A DNA stretch of 64,000 nucleotides, from positions 26,711 to 90,710 of the forward strand of contig JBFMDN010000020.1 in assembly GCA_040753915.1 (NCBI GenBank), given 5' to 3'. This DNA comes from JBFMDN01 sp040753915 (lineage in GTDB: Bacteria; Desulfobacterota; Desulfomonilia; Desulfomonilales; Desulfomonilaceae). Position numbers and translations under genes: made by a program. Positions 9,337-18,591 of the stretch are shown piece by piece (the stretch's first letter is position 1; each line of letters starts with the position of its first letter). The notes beneath the pieces are model-generated. The model saw only the letters and a list, made by a program, of their open reading frames with translations. It ran no database searches and was not told where the DNA came from.

Positions 9337-10761
9337 ATGGAAAGCAAGATCGAAAATCGCGGTTTGGCTCATCTTGTCATCCTCTTGCTATGCATTGGGC
9401 TATCCTGGAGTACCACCCAGATGGCCGGAGCGGGCGTAGAAAATGAGATTCAGGCCGAGAACGCCTTTTTCAGAGGCAGTCACCTGCTTTCTCAGGAAAA
9501 GATGGATCAGGCCATATCAGTCCTCGAAACCGCCGTCAAACTGGACCCCTCTAACCCCAAGTATAAGGAAGTTCTGGCAGTTGCATACAACAACTTCGGC
9601 TTGAAACTGACCCGGGAGGGAAAAATCTCCCAGGGGCTGCGCTCCCTGAGCAAGGCCGCTGCATTGGCTTCCGACGACAAAGAGATTCGCGCTAACTTCG
9701 TCCAGGCTACTCTCCAGGCTGCTGCAGCGCCATCGGAAAAAATCAACATCGAGGACAGAATTGGTTTTCTCAAACACTTACTGGAGATCGAGCCGGACAA
9801 CCAGGCCGCTCGGAAGGCTCTGGCGGCTCTTCTCAACAATTACGGGGTAGTCAAGGGACGAGGCGGAGTGGGTGAAGAGGAGATAGCCCAATTGGAGCGA
9901 GCTCTCTCGCTTGACCCGAACAACGACAAGATCAAGGCAAACCTCGGGACAGCGTATTACAATCTTGCTCTCACCAAAGGGAAAGCAGGAGAGTTTGACG
10001 AGGAGAGCACGCTCCTCAAAAAGGCTCTCACGTTCGCACCAAAGGACGCGACCATAACGGCAGCCCTCGCGAAATCCCTGTCAAATCTCGCTGTGGCCAA
10101 AGGGAAAAAGGGGGATACCGCGAGTCAGATCGCTCTCCTCAAAGAATCGCTCACTCTGAATTCCGAGGACCAGATCACGAAAAAGAACCTTGCGGCCGCG
10201 TACAATAATCTTGCCGTTTCCGAGGCAGCGCATCTGAACATTGCGGAACGAATCGCGGCACTGGAAGAGTCGCTCAAGCTTGAACCGAACAACAAGGCTA
10301 CGGTGAGAAATCTGGGGAATCTCCTCGCCAAGGAGGCGGTCAGGGAGGCCAAGAGCGGGTCCAGCGGCAAAGCGATGAGCCTGCTGGAGCGGGCAGCGAA
10401 GCTGGATCCTCAGAACCAAGTGGTAATGAACAACCTGGCTGCAGTATATCACAATGAAGCACTGAGAAGCGGCGAGAAAGGGGATCATAAAGAAGAGATC
10501 CGCTTGCTGAAGAAGGCCATCGAGGCGGCGCCCTCCAATGCCACGATCAAAGCGGATCTTGCCATGGCATACAATGACCAGGCAGTTGTTCTCGGCAAGA
10601 AAGGGGACCCGGAGAAAGAGATTGCCCTCCTCTCCAAAGCCGCAAAGCTGGACCCGGAAAATGAAGTGATTCGCGAGAATCTTGCACGCGCGAAAAAGAA
10701 CGCTGCTGCGAAGACTCAGAAGAAGGGAAGTCATGCAGGGAAAAAGAGCAACGAAGGATGA
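9337..10761 (+). CDS. Exported tetratricopeptide-repeat protein
   Basis: 474 residues from the ATG at 9337, which has GAGG 9-10 nt upstream; a longer frame from 9205 has no such site. Residues 1-30 are a signal peptide (hydrophobic core LAHLVILLLCIGL). The rest is a series of repeats of ~45 residues with motifs such as LETAVKLDPSNPKYKEVLAV and LEESLKLEPNNKATVRNLGN, each with an asparagine-tyrosine pair (YNNL, YNDQ). The protein ends in a lysine-rich tail. TPR arrays bind other proteins; a periplasmic scaffold is likely. No operon partner is obvious. Confidence 0.88.
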   Translation: MESKIENRGLAHLVILLLCIGLSWSTTQMAGAGVENEIQAENAFFRGSHLLSQEKMDQAISVLETAVKLDPSNPKYKEVLAVAYNNFGLKLTREGKISQGLRSLSKAAALASDDKEIRANFVQATLQAAAAPSEKINIEDRIGFLKHLLEIEPDNQAARKALAALLNNYGVVKGRGGVGEEEIAQLERALSLDPNNDKIKANLGTAYYNLALTKGKAGEFDEESTLLKKALTFAPKDATITAALAKSLSNLAVAKGKKGDTASQIALLKESLTLNSEDQITKKNLAAAYNNLAVSEAAHLNIAERIAALEESLKLEPNNKATVRNLGNLLAKEAVREAKSGSSGKAMSLLERAAKLDPQNQVVMNNLAAVYHNEALRSGEKGDHKEEIRLLKKAIEAAPSNATIKADLAMAYNDQAVVLGKKGDPEKEIALLSKAAKLDPENEVIRENLARAKKNAAAKTQKKGSHAGKKSNEG

Positions 10762-10996
10762 GCCCGAACCGGACGGAGCTTTGACGAGTAGACGCTCCGG
10801 CCGGTCTTATTGCTCGATTCGCGTAGTCAAGGGTTGGAAGGACGGAAGAAATCCGGATCGGACCGCGCGAGCACAGAAGTAGTCCCGGAAGTCATTGCTG
10901 CCCACTGAGCGGGCCAATCCTGGGATTGACATCGGCGCAAACCGATACTAGAATTGACGACGAGCTAGTCTGCCACCAAGCCAACAGGGTTTCTCC

Positions 10997-12154
10997 ATGA
11001 TCGCCAAATTTACCCGCAAGGACTTCCTCGAAGCCCTATTCGGCCAGTACTACAAAGAACACAGGGGATTCATACTGGTTAAGAGCTTCAGGCGGGGTGA
11101 TCCCAAGATGAGCACCCGCTACTTTCCCAATGTGGAGATTCTTGCCAAAGAACATTACGGCGAAGAGCGCGATGTGTATTTCGGCGTCTGTCCGAGAGAG
11201 AGAATGAAGGCCGAGAAGGAGCACATTCACTATCTCGTGGCATTGTGGGCTGACCTAGACATAGGCTCCGAGGGTCATGAAGACAAGAAAGTCTACTTTG
11301 AAGGCCCTCAACAGGCTGCCAAGGCCATAAGAAGCTTTCCGCGCGCGCCGTCGATCATCGTGGAATCCGGAAGAGGCGCCCACCTGTACTGGCTCCTCAA
11401 GGACGTCCAAGAGGTGGGTGACCAGGAAAAAATTGAGAGATTGCTTAAGAACATCAGCGATCACCTTCAATGCGATACCGACCCAAACCTGGACACCGTG
11501 CTCAGGCTCCCTGAAACGGTTAACACGAAGATCTCGGGCAAGCCTGTTAATTGCGACGTCAAATTCATCAATCCGAATTTCCGGTATGCGCTGCAAGACT
11601 TCGAGAATCTCGGTCAGCGGGTCGTTACTCCGAGCCCCAAACCTGGCGTGAGCCCTCCGCCTCCTGTCTATACCAGGTCTCCCGACGATGTTCCCACATT
11701 CACCGAAGAGCCTGACGACATGCCTCGACAGCCGGGGATAGTGTCAAGCCAGACCGTGGAAGACAGCCTCGTCCTGGACGAGACGATCATAGATGAGCTC
11801 ATTGATGACATATCGATGACGGGGAGCGTCGTGGCAGACCTGCCCACGACCGGGGTTGTGGAAAAGCGCCCGAAAGCGCATATGCCGCCAGAACCCGAGC
11901 CCTCGCACGTCAGTCCCCTGATGGCTTCTCCTTCCGCTGCGGTGACAGGACCTGTGGCCACAACTAGCAGCGTCTTGGACAGGCTCTCGTCCTCCCGCGC
12001 GGAGGTAGAAGTCTCTCTGTTGGGGACCCAGAAAATCATAAACGGGATCCTCATCTGGAGCGAAAACGGATTGATCGGAGTGGAATCGGGGGGCCATTCC
12101 TACACAATTCCGCTGTCAAGCATCTCCTTCATAAAGAGCGCTGCGCCGTACTGA
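10997..12154 (+). CDS. RepB-type archaeo-eukaryotic primase domain protein with Sm/Hfq-like C terminus
   Basis: 385 residues. Residues ~20-195 match the archaeo-eukaryotic primase pattern of plasmid RepB primases: paired aspartates in WADLDIG (D86, D88), a serine-x-histidine motif in ESGRGAHLYWLL (H129), then CDTDPNLDTVLRLPETVN with the arginine-leucine-proline typical of motif III (R170). A proline-rich linker of ~110 residues follows. The last ~45 residues (LLGTQKIINGILIWSENG, then HSYTIPLSSISFI) resemble the Sm fold of Hfq, in which a G-x-I strand precedes a terminal I-S-x-I strand. The primase assignment rests on motifs; the Sm assignment is weaker. No helicase, replication initiator or mobile-element gene is adjacent. 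Confidence 0.7.
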   Translation: MIAKFTRKDFLEALFGQYYKEHRGFILVKSFRRGDPKMSTRYFPNVEILAKEHYGEERDVYFGVCPRERMKAEKEHIHYLVALWADLDIGSEGHEDKKVYFEGPQQAAKAIRSFPRAPSIIVESGRGAHLYWLLKDVQEVGDQEKIERLLKNISDHLQCDTDPNLDTVLRLPETVNTKISGKPVNCDVKFINPNFRYALQDFENLGQRVVTPSPKPGVSPPPPVYTRSPDDVPTFTEEPDDMPRQPGIVSSQTVEDSLVLDETIIDELIDDISMTGSVVADLPTTGVVEKRPKAHMPPEPEPSHVSPLMASPSAAVTGPVATTSSVLDRLSSSRAEVEVSLLGTQKIINGILIWSENGLIGVESGGHSYTIPLSSISFIKSAAPY

Positions 12155-12223
12155 AGCGCAGATTCACCCGTGAATCAAATCTGAAGCTCGTCGTGGGAGA
12201 CGAACACAGGGGGTAGCTCGGCA

Positions 12224-12847
12224 ATGCTGAATACCATTTGGCTCCTCTTGTTGGTTGTATCGGTTGTGGTAGCAGTGTGCACCGGCCATGTCAAAGAGGT
12301 CGTGGGTTCCGTGACGGAGAGCGCGACGGCCGCGTTCCGGCTGGCACTCGGTTTCACCGGCGTCATGGCGCTCTGGCTCGGGATCATGAGAATCGCCCAA
12401 GAGAGCGGTCTGGTAAATCGCATGACTTCACTGATCAGGCCTGTTATGGGGAGGCTTTTTCCTGGAATCCCGGAAGGCCATCCCGCCATGAGCAGCATGG
12501 CGATGAATATAGCTGCAAATATGTTCGGCCTGAACAATGCTGCTACCCCTTTGGGAATCCGGGCGATGGAGGATTTGGATACTCTTAACCGACGCAAGGG
12601 TACTGCCACAGACGCGATGTGCATGTTTCTGGCGATTAATACCTCGAGCGTTCAAATCGTTCCTGCAGGGGCCATAGCTCTGCTGGCTGCAGGGGGATCC
12701 TCCGATCCCACTGCCATAGTTTTCCCGGCCCTTGTGGCAACCTCGGTGTCCACAACTGTGGGTATTGTCTCAGCATACCTCTTTTCCAAGAGCGGTCGTT
12801 TCCGTGAGACCTGCAAGGGAGGTGGAGATCATGACAGGGCTCCCTGA
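12224..12847 (+). CDS. spmA: SpmA-like spore maturation/nucleoside-recognition membrane protein
   Basis: 207 residues, several membrane helices starting at ~3-20. The signature GVMALWLGIMRIAQESGLV and the conserved MNIAANMFGLNNAATPLGIRAM are characteristic of SpmA. In Bacillus, SpmA and SpmB affect spore core dehydration, but both are widespread in non-sporulating bacteria, where the function is unknown; the Gate domain is shared with nucleoside transporters. Its 3' end overlaps spmB by 17 nt, indicating coupling. Confidence 0.92.
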   Translation: MLNTIWLLLLVVSVVVAVCTGHVKEVVGSVTESATAAFRLALGFTGVMALWLGIMRIAQESGLVNRMTSLIRPVMGRLFPGIPEGHPAMSSMAMNIAANMFGLNNAATPLGIRAMEDLDTLNRRKGTATDAMCMFLAINTSSVQIVPAGAIALLAAGGSSDPTAIVFPALVATSVSTTVGIVSAYLFSKSGRFRETCKGGGDHDRAP

Positions 12848-13373
12848 GCTATCATCCGCAGCGTCCAATGCCATTTTTCTCGCACTCCTCGTGGGGGTCC
12901 CTGTTCACGGATTTTTTTCAGGCGTCAAAGTGTACGAGGCTTTTGTGGAGGGGGCCAGGGAAGGCTTCCAGGTGGCAGTGAGGATCATCCCCTATCTCGT
13001 GGCTATTCTTGTGGCGGTAGGGATGTTCCGTGCGTCGGGGGCCATGGACCTGTTGGCAAACGCGTTGCCAAAGGCATTCGGGTCCCTCGGGTTGTCTCCG
13101 GACGTCATCAGCCTGGCACTCCTCCGTCCTCTGTCGGGCGGGGCTTCTCTCGGAATATTGGCCGAAATTGTTGGGCAGTATGGTCCTGACTCATATCAGG
13201 CGAGGTTGGGTAGCATCATCGTGGGAAGCACGGAGACGACCCTGTACGTTGCTGCGGTCTATTTTGGAGCCGTGTCGGTGAGCAGAGCTCGTTACGCGAT
13301 CCATGCGGGCCTCATTGCCGATGCAGCAGGCATCGCTGCAGCAGTAGTGGTGTGCTGGCTCTTCTTTGCTTGA
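12831..13373 (+). CDS. spmB: SpmB-like spore maturation membrane protein
   Basis: 180 residues from the ATG at 12831, with GGGAGG 7-8 nt upstream; a longer frame from 12732 lacks this. Diagnostic segments are GFFSGVKVYEAFVEGAREGF, LLRPLSGGASLGIL and the VGSTETTLYVAAVYFG motif. Partner of the overlapping spmA. Four to five membrane helices are visible. Confidence 0.93.
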   Translation: MTGLPELSSAASNAIFLALLVGVPVHGFFSGVKVYEAFVEGAREGFQVAVRIIPYLVAILVAVGMFRASGAMDLLANALPKAFGSLGLSPDVISLALLRPLSGGASLGILAEIVGQYGPDSYQARLGSIIVGSTETTLYVAAVYFGAVSVSRARYAIHAGLIADAAGIAAAVVVCWLFFA

Positions 13374-13400
13374 GGCAGGAATCTGTGGCGAAACACGGGA

Positions 13401-13493
13401 TGGCGGAGAGAGAGGGATTCGAACCCTCGGTAGAGCTCAACACCCTACACTCGCTTAGCAGGCGAGCACCTTCAGCCGCTCGGTCATCTCTCC
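13401..13493 (-). tRNA. tRNA-Ser (anticodon GCU)
   Basis: On the minus strand GGAGAGA at the 5' end pairs with TCTCTCC before G-CCA. The anticodon stem-loop CTCGC-CTGCTAA-GCGAG gives GCU. A long variable arm (class II) and the GGTTCGAATCC T-arm are present. CCA is encoded. 93 nt. Confidence 0.97.
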
Positions 13494-13556
13494 GCACGCC
13501 TGACACTCCCAGATTATTGGTCCCCAGATCGGATGTCAAGTTCTTCATGATTCGCG

Positions 13557-15482
13557 TCAAAAGCGAAGGTAGCGGAAGTACTCCGTGGGAACTTCCTCGA
13601 AGAAGCGTGAGAGCCGCACGGGCACGACTCCCATTCGCCTGTCAAAGAAGGTCTGCGGTGCAGTGACGACAAGATTATGCTTCGCTCGTGTTGTTGCCAC
13701 GTACAGCAAGCGTCGCTCCTCCTCCAGATCTTCCGGAGATAGCAGCGATTGGGGCGTAGGGATCTTTCCTTCTGCTGCCCACAGGAGGATTACCGTGTGC
13801 CATTCCAATCCTTTGGCGGAATGGATGGTGGACAGGACCACCCCGTTGCCGGAGGCCGCCATACCTGTGTCCTCCTGCTCGGGCGGTTCGAGAGCCATAT
13901 CGCTCAGGAAGCGGTTCAGGCTCTTGTACGACGCGGTTATATTGGCCAGGTGGTCGAGGTCCCTCATTCTCTTGGGATAATTGTCATATCGCTCTTTGAG
14001 AAACGGGTAGTAATACTCAGTAATCCGTTCCACTTTCTCAGAAATGGGACCCCGGTGGTCGGTCAATTCCCTGATCAGGCCGAGCAGATCCTTCAGCCCC
14101 GAGTATTTTTTCGTCGCCGCCGTCAGGGGTCCGGTCGTGGCGTCGATCCCGTTCTCGGCGATTGTTGCAGCAAGGTTCGCGGCGGTCTTCAGGCCGATGC
14201 GCGGCAACAGCTTGAGTATACGCATCCAGCTCAATTGATCCTTGGGATTCTGGATTACTCGCAGGTGAGAGAGGACGTCCTTGATGTGGATGCTTTCCAA
14301 AAACTTGAAGCCACCGTATTTGACGTACGGAACCTGATTGCGGGTAAGCTCCCCTTCCAGATCGAAGGAATGGAACCCCGCCCTGAAGAGTACCGCAATC
14401 TCGTTGAGCTTTACTCCGTGCTCGTACAGCTCTTCTATGCATTTCAGCACGAATCGACTTTGATCGCGCTCGGTTGCGGGCCGCACTACAAGCGGGAGAG
14501 GCCCTTCTGCCCCCTGGGAGAAAAGACGTTTGGGATATCCGATGGTGGCTCCCTGGATGAGTGAGTTGGTAACCTTGAGAATCTGCGGAGTGCTGCGGTA
14601 ATTCTCTTCGAGCTTGATGATACGGGTCCCGGGAAAGAGATCGGGAAATTCGAGAATGTTTGCAAAATCGGCGCCTCTAAAGCTGTAAATGCTTTGGGAG
14701 TCGTCACCTACAACCATGACGTTGTCGTGCTGAGAGGCCAGTAGGCGCACCATTTGGGCCTGCAACCGGTTCGTGTCTTGGTACTCGTCCACCAGGATGT
14801 GCTGCCACTGATCGGAAATCTTGGTTCTGACGAGCTCGTTCTCTTCGAGCAGCCGAATGGCGTTCACGAGGAGGTCGTCATAATCCATGAGATTGCAGGT
14901 TCTCTTGTGCTCACGATAAAGAGCCAGCACGCGCTCTATCTCCCTAGCATATCCCAGAAAATGGGGATGCCTTTTCTCGAGGACATCAGCAACCGAGCCG
15001 GCTCCTCCTACGGACCGGCTCATCACTTCCGCAATGGTTCTGCTCTTGGGGAAGCCCTTCGCGTCTTCGAGTGGGGGATCGAGATTGGCTTTGGCATGGT
15101 CGAGCGCGTCAAAGGTGTCCGCCTGATCCATGATTGCGAAGCCGGGTTCGTATCCGATCAGGGCTGAATATTTGCGCAAGAGGAGGTTTCCGATCGAGTG
15201 GAACGTCCCCCCTGCCACGAGCGATGCCCTTGCGTCGAAGAGCTCCGCGGCGCGGGACAGCATTTCTTGCGAGGCCTTTCTCGTGAAGGTGAGCAGGAGG
15301 ATGGACGATGGGTCTATACCGTGCTCCAGCAGCCAAGCCACGCGGTAGACAACGGTCCGGGTTTTTCCCGATCCTGCCCCTGCTATAACGAGGATAGGGC
15401 CCCCGGGTATGGAAACCGCTTCGGCCTGTCGAGGGTTGAGGTCTTCGAGATATCTGTGTTTTACTGCAGTGTGGGGTGTCAT
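13557..15482 (-). CDS. UvrD/PcrA/Rep family ATP-dependent DNA helicase
   Basis: 641 residues from the ATG at 15482, with GGAGA 5 nt upstream; the frame stays open to 15548. Superfamily 1A motifs appear in order: Q-motif LNPRQAEAV, Walker A AGAGSGKT, LTFTRKASQEM, DEYQDTN, GDDSQSIYSFRGAD, LEENYRST, then TIHSAKGLEWHTVILL and RLLYVATTRAK. It unwinds DNA 3' to 5' in repair or replication restart. It is short of canonical UvrD (~720 residues) at the C terminus, lacking the RNA polymerase-binding tail. The stop lies 63 bp beyond the tRNA-Ser 5' end. Confidence 0.94.
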   Translation of the reverse strand: MTPHTAVKHRYLEDLNPRQAEAVSIPGGPILVIAGAGSGKTRTVVYRVAWLLEHGIDPSSILLLTFTRKASQEMLSRAAELFDARASLVAGGTFHSIGNLLLRKYSALIGYEPGFAIMDQADTFDALDHAKANLDPPLEDAKGFPKSRTIAEVMSRSVGGAGSVADVLEKRHPHFLGYAREIERVLALYREHKRTCNLMDYDDLLVNAIRLLEENELVRTKISDQWQHILVDEYQDTNRLQAQMVRLLASQHDNVMVVGDDSQSIYSFRGADFANILEFPDLFPGTRIIKLEENYRSTPQILKVTNSLIQGATIGYPKRLFSQGAEGPLPLVVRPATERDQSRFVLKCIEELYEHGVKLNEIAVLFRAGFHSFDLEGELTRNQVPYVKYGGFKFLESIHIKDVLSHLRVIQNPKDQLSWMRILKLLPRIGLKTAANLAATIAENGIDATTGPLTAATKKYSGLKDLLGLIRELTDHRGPISEKVERITEYYYPFLKERYDNYPKRMRDLDHLANITASYKSLNRFLSDMALEPPEQEDTGMAASGNGVVLSTIHSAKGLEWHTVILLWAAEGKIPTPQSLLSPEDLEEERRLLYVATTRAKHNLVVTAPQTFFDRRMGVVPVRLSRFFEEVPTEYFRYLRF

Positions 15483-15647
15483 GGGATCTCCGCCTGTAAG
15501 AGTAATCATTTTACCGGCTTTATGGGAAGAGAAAAAGCTCTCTGTCAAGAAAAGCCTTGTTCAAAAGCGGGCGTTTGTGATATGCTGCGAGCATCGCTGA
15601 ATTCGGGGGAGGTTTAATTCGGTGGAGAGAGTCTGAAGGAGGATTGT

Positions 15648-16457
15648 GTGAACAATTCAGCTCAGGTGCTCGCGTGCCCACTGTGCAGCAATAACTTCTC
15701 ACATGTCCGATACAATGGCTATAGAGATGCCGCGGTTTTCGGATATGGCTTGGATTTTCGGCTTGTTGCCCGGGATTGCAATCGCGCTACCGACGTGGCC
15801 ACTTGTCCGAATTGCCTATATTCAGCACGGGCTCACGAGTTTGGACATCATGTCCCGGGGCAAGTGAGGGATCTGGTTCACTCACGGGACTATCAGAACA
15901 TCTTTGCGCTGCATCCAGCGGACCAACATCAGGCCCAGAGCTGGGTGGCGCTGGTGTCAGTCCTCGACGCCAGGAGACTGAACCCTCGAGACCTCGGAAT
16001 CACCTGCCTGAAAGGGTCATGGGTAGCGAGAGAGTTGGGATGCCTGGACACGGAAGAAAAGCTCCTCAGTCTGGCCGACACCTATTTGGACGATGCTTTG
16101 AGGCGCGGCCTGACAAAGGGAGATCCGGCAATGGTCATGTACCTTCTGGGAGAGATCAACAGGAGAGGACGAGAATTCCTCCGGGCAAAAGAGATGCTCA
16201 CCTTTCTCGGAAACAATCCCCGTTACCGATACCCCGCCCTACTTTTAACCGTCCTCATCGAAGAAGAGGATCCAACCCCGTATTGGTCTCATTATCCACC
16301 GGACCGGATGGAGCAGCACTCCCCGGTCTTTAAAGGCCTATTTCCCGCATTGCGAAGCATCCCACCACGAAAGACCCAATTCACCCCGGACGAGCTTCGG
16401 GAGGAGTGCGAGCACCAGGCCGAACGTCCCGACGAGGACGATCGACGCACATTCTAG
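15648..16457 (+). CDS. DUF2225 domain protein (zinc-ribbon, TPR-like)
   Basis: 269 residues, starting at a GTG with AAGGAGG just upstream. Two cysteine pairs at the N terminus (CPLCSNNF around residue 10 and CPNCLYSA around residue 53) are typical of DUF2225 and suggest zinc binding. The middle is alpha-helical, resembling TPR repeats (EKLLSLADTYLDDALRRG, then REFLRAKEML). Cytoplasmic. Function unknown for the family. Confidence 0.85.
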   Translation: MNNSAQVLACPLCSNNFSHVRYNGYRDAAVFGYGLDFRLVARDCNRATDVATCPNCLYSARAHEFGHHVPGQVRDLVHSRDYQNIFALHPADQHQAQSWVALVSVLDARRLNPRDLGITCLKGSWVARELGCLDTEEKLLSLADTYLDDALRRGLTKGDPAMVMYLLGEINRRGREFLRAKEMLTFLGNNPRYRYPALLLTVLIEEEDPTPYWSHYPPDRMEQHSPVFKGLFPALRSIPPRKTQFTPDELREECEHQAERPDEDDRRTF

Positions 16458-16495
16458 ATCGCCACAATTTCACCATACGGAACCAGATAATCTCA

Positions 16496-16530
16496 GCGTG
16501 AGCCACCCTCGTCCTGGGGTAGGCTCACGC
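16496..16530 (+). terminator. Hairpin downstream of the DUF2225 gene
   Basis: GCGTGAGCC (16496-16504) pairs with GGCTCACGC (16522-16530) across a 17-nt loop. It lies 40 nt after the DUF2225 stop. No T run follows, so intrinsic termination is uncertain; it may stabilise the 3' end. Confidence 0.4.
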
Positions 16531-16688
16531 CCAACCGCTTCCAATGGGCCTTCTCGGTACACCGAGTCCTCTCGAGCGTACCGCAATACCTGCGGCCGGC
16601 GTTCGTAATAGTTGAAAAGGCGCGGCCAAGCTGCTATCCTTTTGTGTCCGAAATGCGCCACGTGCTGTAAGTATACGGAGGGATTGGG

Positions 16689-18422
16689 ATGAGACCGTAC
16701 TTTGAAAAGATGGCCCAGTTGGGGAAACCTTTACCGGAAACAAAAGCCAAAGAGGCTCAGGAAAATGTGGACCAGATCCGAGCTGTGATGGCGGGTATAG
16801 AAGAAGCAGTGGAACAGGTCAAGAATGCGGGACTGCCGGCTGAGAAAATTAACTCGCGGGGACAGCTCACGGTGTGGCAGCGTTTGGAGTACCTCCTGGA
16901 CCCGGGCACGTTCTGCCCACTTCATACTATCTACAATCCGACAAATAACGAGGAAGGAACCACAGGCGTCGTTGACGGCCTTGCCAAGATAAGCGGTCGC
17001 TGGGCTGTGGTCATAGGCTTCGACAACAAGGTTATGGCCGGCGCCTGGGTTCCGGGCCAAGCCGAAAACGTCCTCCGCGTGACCGACCTCGCGAAGCGGT
17101 TGAGAGTTCCCCTTGTCTGGCTCGTTAACTGCTCCGGCGTGAAGCTGACCGAACAGCAGGAAGTCTACCCGGACCGAAGGGGTGGTGGCACGACATTTTT
17201 CCGACACGCAGAGCTCCAGAAACTGGGGGTTCCGGTAATTGCTGCCATTTATGGGACGAACCCAGCCGGTGGCGGATACCATGGCATCAGTCCGACGATT
17301 CTGCTCGCGCACAAGGATTGCAACATTGCGGTGGGCGGCGGCGGTATCGTGAGCGGCATGAGTCCGAAAGGCTATTTTGACGAAGAGGGAGCCGAGCAGC
17401 TCATAGAGGCGACCAGGCATTTCAAGGAGGTTCCGCCAGGGAGCGTCAGTGTCCACTATGACGACACCGGCTTCTTCCGCGCAGTCTTCGACACTGAGGA
17501 AAGGGTTCTCGATGCTGTGAAAGAGTACATGAGATATATCCCTGCCTACGATCCGAAGTTCTTCCGTGTGGCGGAGCCCGCGGAGCCTCGATTCCCCGCA
17601 GAGGATCTGAACTGCTTGATCCCTATGAATCAGAAGATGATATACAGCTTCGACCAGGTGTTGTCTCGGCTGACAGATAACAGCGAGCACATGGAATTCA
17701 AGCCCAAATATGGTCCCGAAGTTTACACGGGGCTCGTGAAAATCGACGGCTACCTGATCGGAGTCATCGGGAACAAGCAGGGCTTTCTTGGGGCCGGTTA
17801 CCCTGAGTATGCCCCGTACCCAGGGATAGGGGGAAAACTTTACCGCCAAGGTCTGATCAAGATGAACGAGTTCGTCACTCTGTGCGGGCGGGATCGCGTT
17901 CCTATCGTCTGGTTCCAGGATACCTCCGGGATCGATGTTGGTGACATTGCGGAGCGTGCCGAGCTGCTGGGGCTGGGGCAGTCGTTGATTTTCTCCATAG
18001 AGCAGACAGATGTACCCATGATGCTGATCGTCCTGCGTAAAGGCACTGCGGCTGCACACTACATCATGGGCGGGCCGACCGCGAATAACCATTGCGCGTT
18101 CACTCTGGGAACCCCCACAACAGAGATCTACGTGATGCATGGGGAGACTGCGGCAGCAGCGTCCTTCGCTCGCCGTCTGGTAAAGGAAAAGGATTCCAAC
18201 CGTCCTCTCCAACCGGTCATAGACAAGATGAATGCTCTGGCAAAACAGTACTACGACCAATCACGGCCGATTTACTGTGCAAAGAGGGGCTTCGTGGACG
18301 AGGTGGTGTCCTTCACGGATATGCGGAAATACATGAAGGCGTTTGCCGGATGCGCATACCAGAATCCTAACTCGACATGTGCTCACCATCACATGATGAT
18401 TCCGAGGATCATTAAGGGATGA
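16689..18422 (+). CDS. gcdA: Glutaconyl-CoA decarboxylase alpha subunit (carboxyltransferase)
   Basis: 577 residues, close to the ~587 of the characterised enzyme. GGAGGG lies 6 nt before the ATG. It has two crotonase-like carboxyltransferase halves. The opening MRPYFEKMAQLGKPL and the oxyanion-hole glycines in IYGTNPAGGGYHG and GNKQGFLGAGYPEY resemble GcdA more than propionyl-CoA carboxylase beta. It would move the carboxyl group of glutaconyl-CoA to biotin, giving crotonyl-CoA, in glutarate, glutamate or aromatic-acid degradation. The biotin carrier and the sodium-pumping beta subunit are not nearby, so the partners must be elsewhere. A related acyl-CoA carboxylase is the alternative. Confidence 0.85.
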   Translation: MRPYFEKMAQLGKPLPETKAKEAQENVDQIRAVMAGIEEAVEQVKNAGLPAEKINSRGQLTVWQRLEYLLDPGTFCPLHTIYNPTNNEEGTTGVVDGLAKISGRWAVVIGFDNKVMAGAWVPGQAENVLRVTDLAKRLRVPLVWLVNCSGVKLTEQQEVYPDRRGGGTTFFRHAELQKLGVPVIAAIYGTNPAGGGYHGISPTILLAHKDCNIAVGGGGIVSGMSPKGYFDEEGAEQLIEATRHFKEVPPGSVSVHYDDTGFFRAVFDTEERVLDAVKEYMRYIPAYDPKFFRVAEPAEPRFPAEDLNCLIPMNQKMIYSFDQVLSRLTDNSEHMEFKPKYGPEVYTGLVKIDGYLIGVIGNKQGFLGAGYPEYAPYPGIGGKLYRQGLIKMNEFVTLCGRDRVPIVWFQDTSGIDVGDIAERAELLGLGQSLIFSIEQTDVPMMLIVLRKGTAAAHYIMGGPTANNHCAFTLGTPTTEIYVMHGETAAAASFARRLVKEKDSNRPLQPVIDKMNALAKQYYDQSRPIYCAKRGFVDEVVSFTDMRKYMKAFAGCAYQNPNSTCAHHHMMIPRIIKG

Positions 18423-18591
18423 AGAAAGAAGCCCACTGGTTTCGTCAACAGCACTGATGTGGATGCAGGTGGGAGGACGTGGTAAAATGTCACTGGGCAA
18501 ATTCAAGAACATTCGAATGACTAGCAGACCCAGTTTTCAGGGAGGAGCGTCCTCTACCCTACATCCGGAGAAAGGCTGAAAGGAGAAAACA

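Noticed and set aside
16731..18260. 509-codon minus-strand frame opposite gcdA
   Set aside because: Fully antisense to the conserved carboxyltransferase, with a cysteine/histidine-rich random composition and no start signal.
18487..18579. 30-codon frame starting MSLGKFKN before rubrerythrin, with GGAGG upstream
   Set aside because: Too short to support without homologues; it may be a leader peptide, but nothing else points to it.
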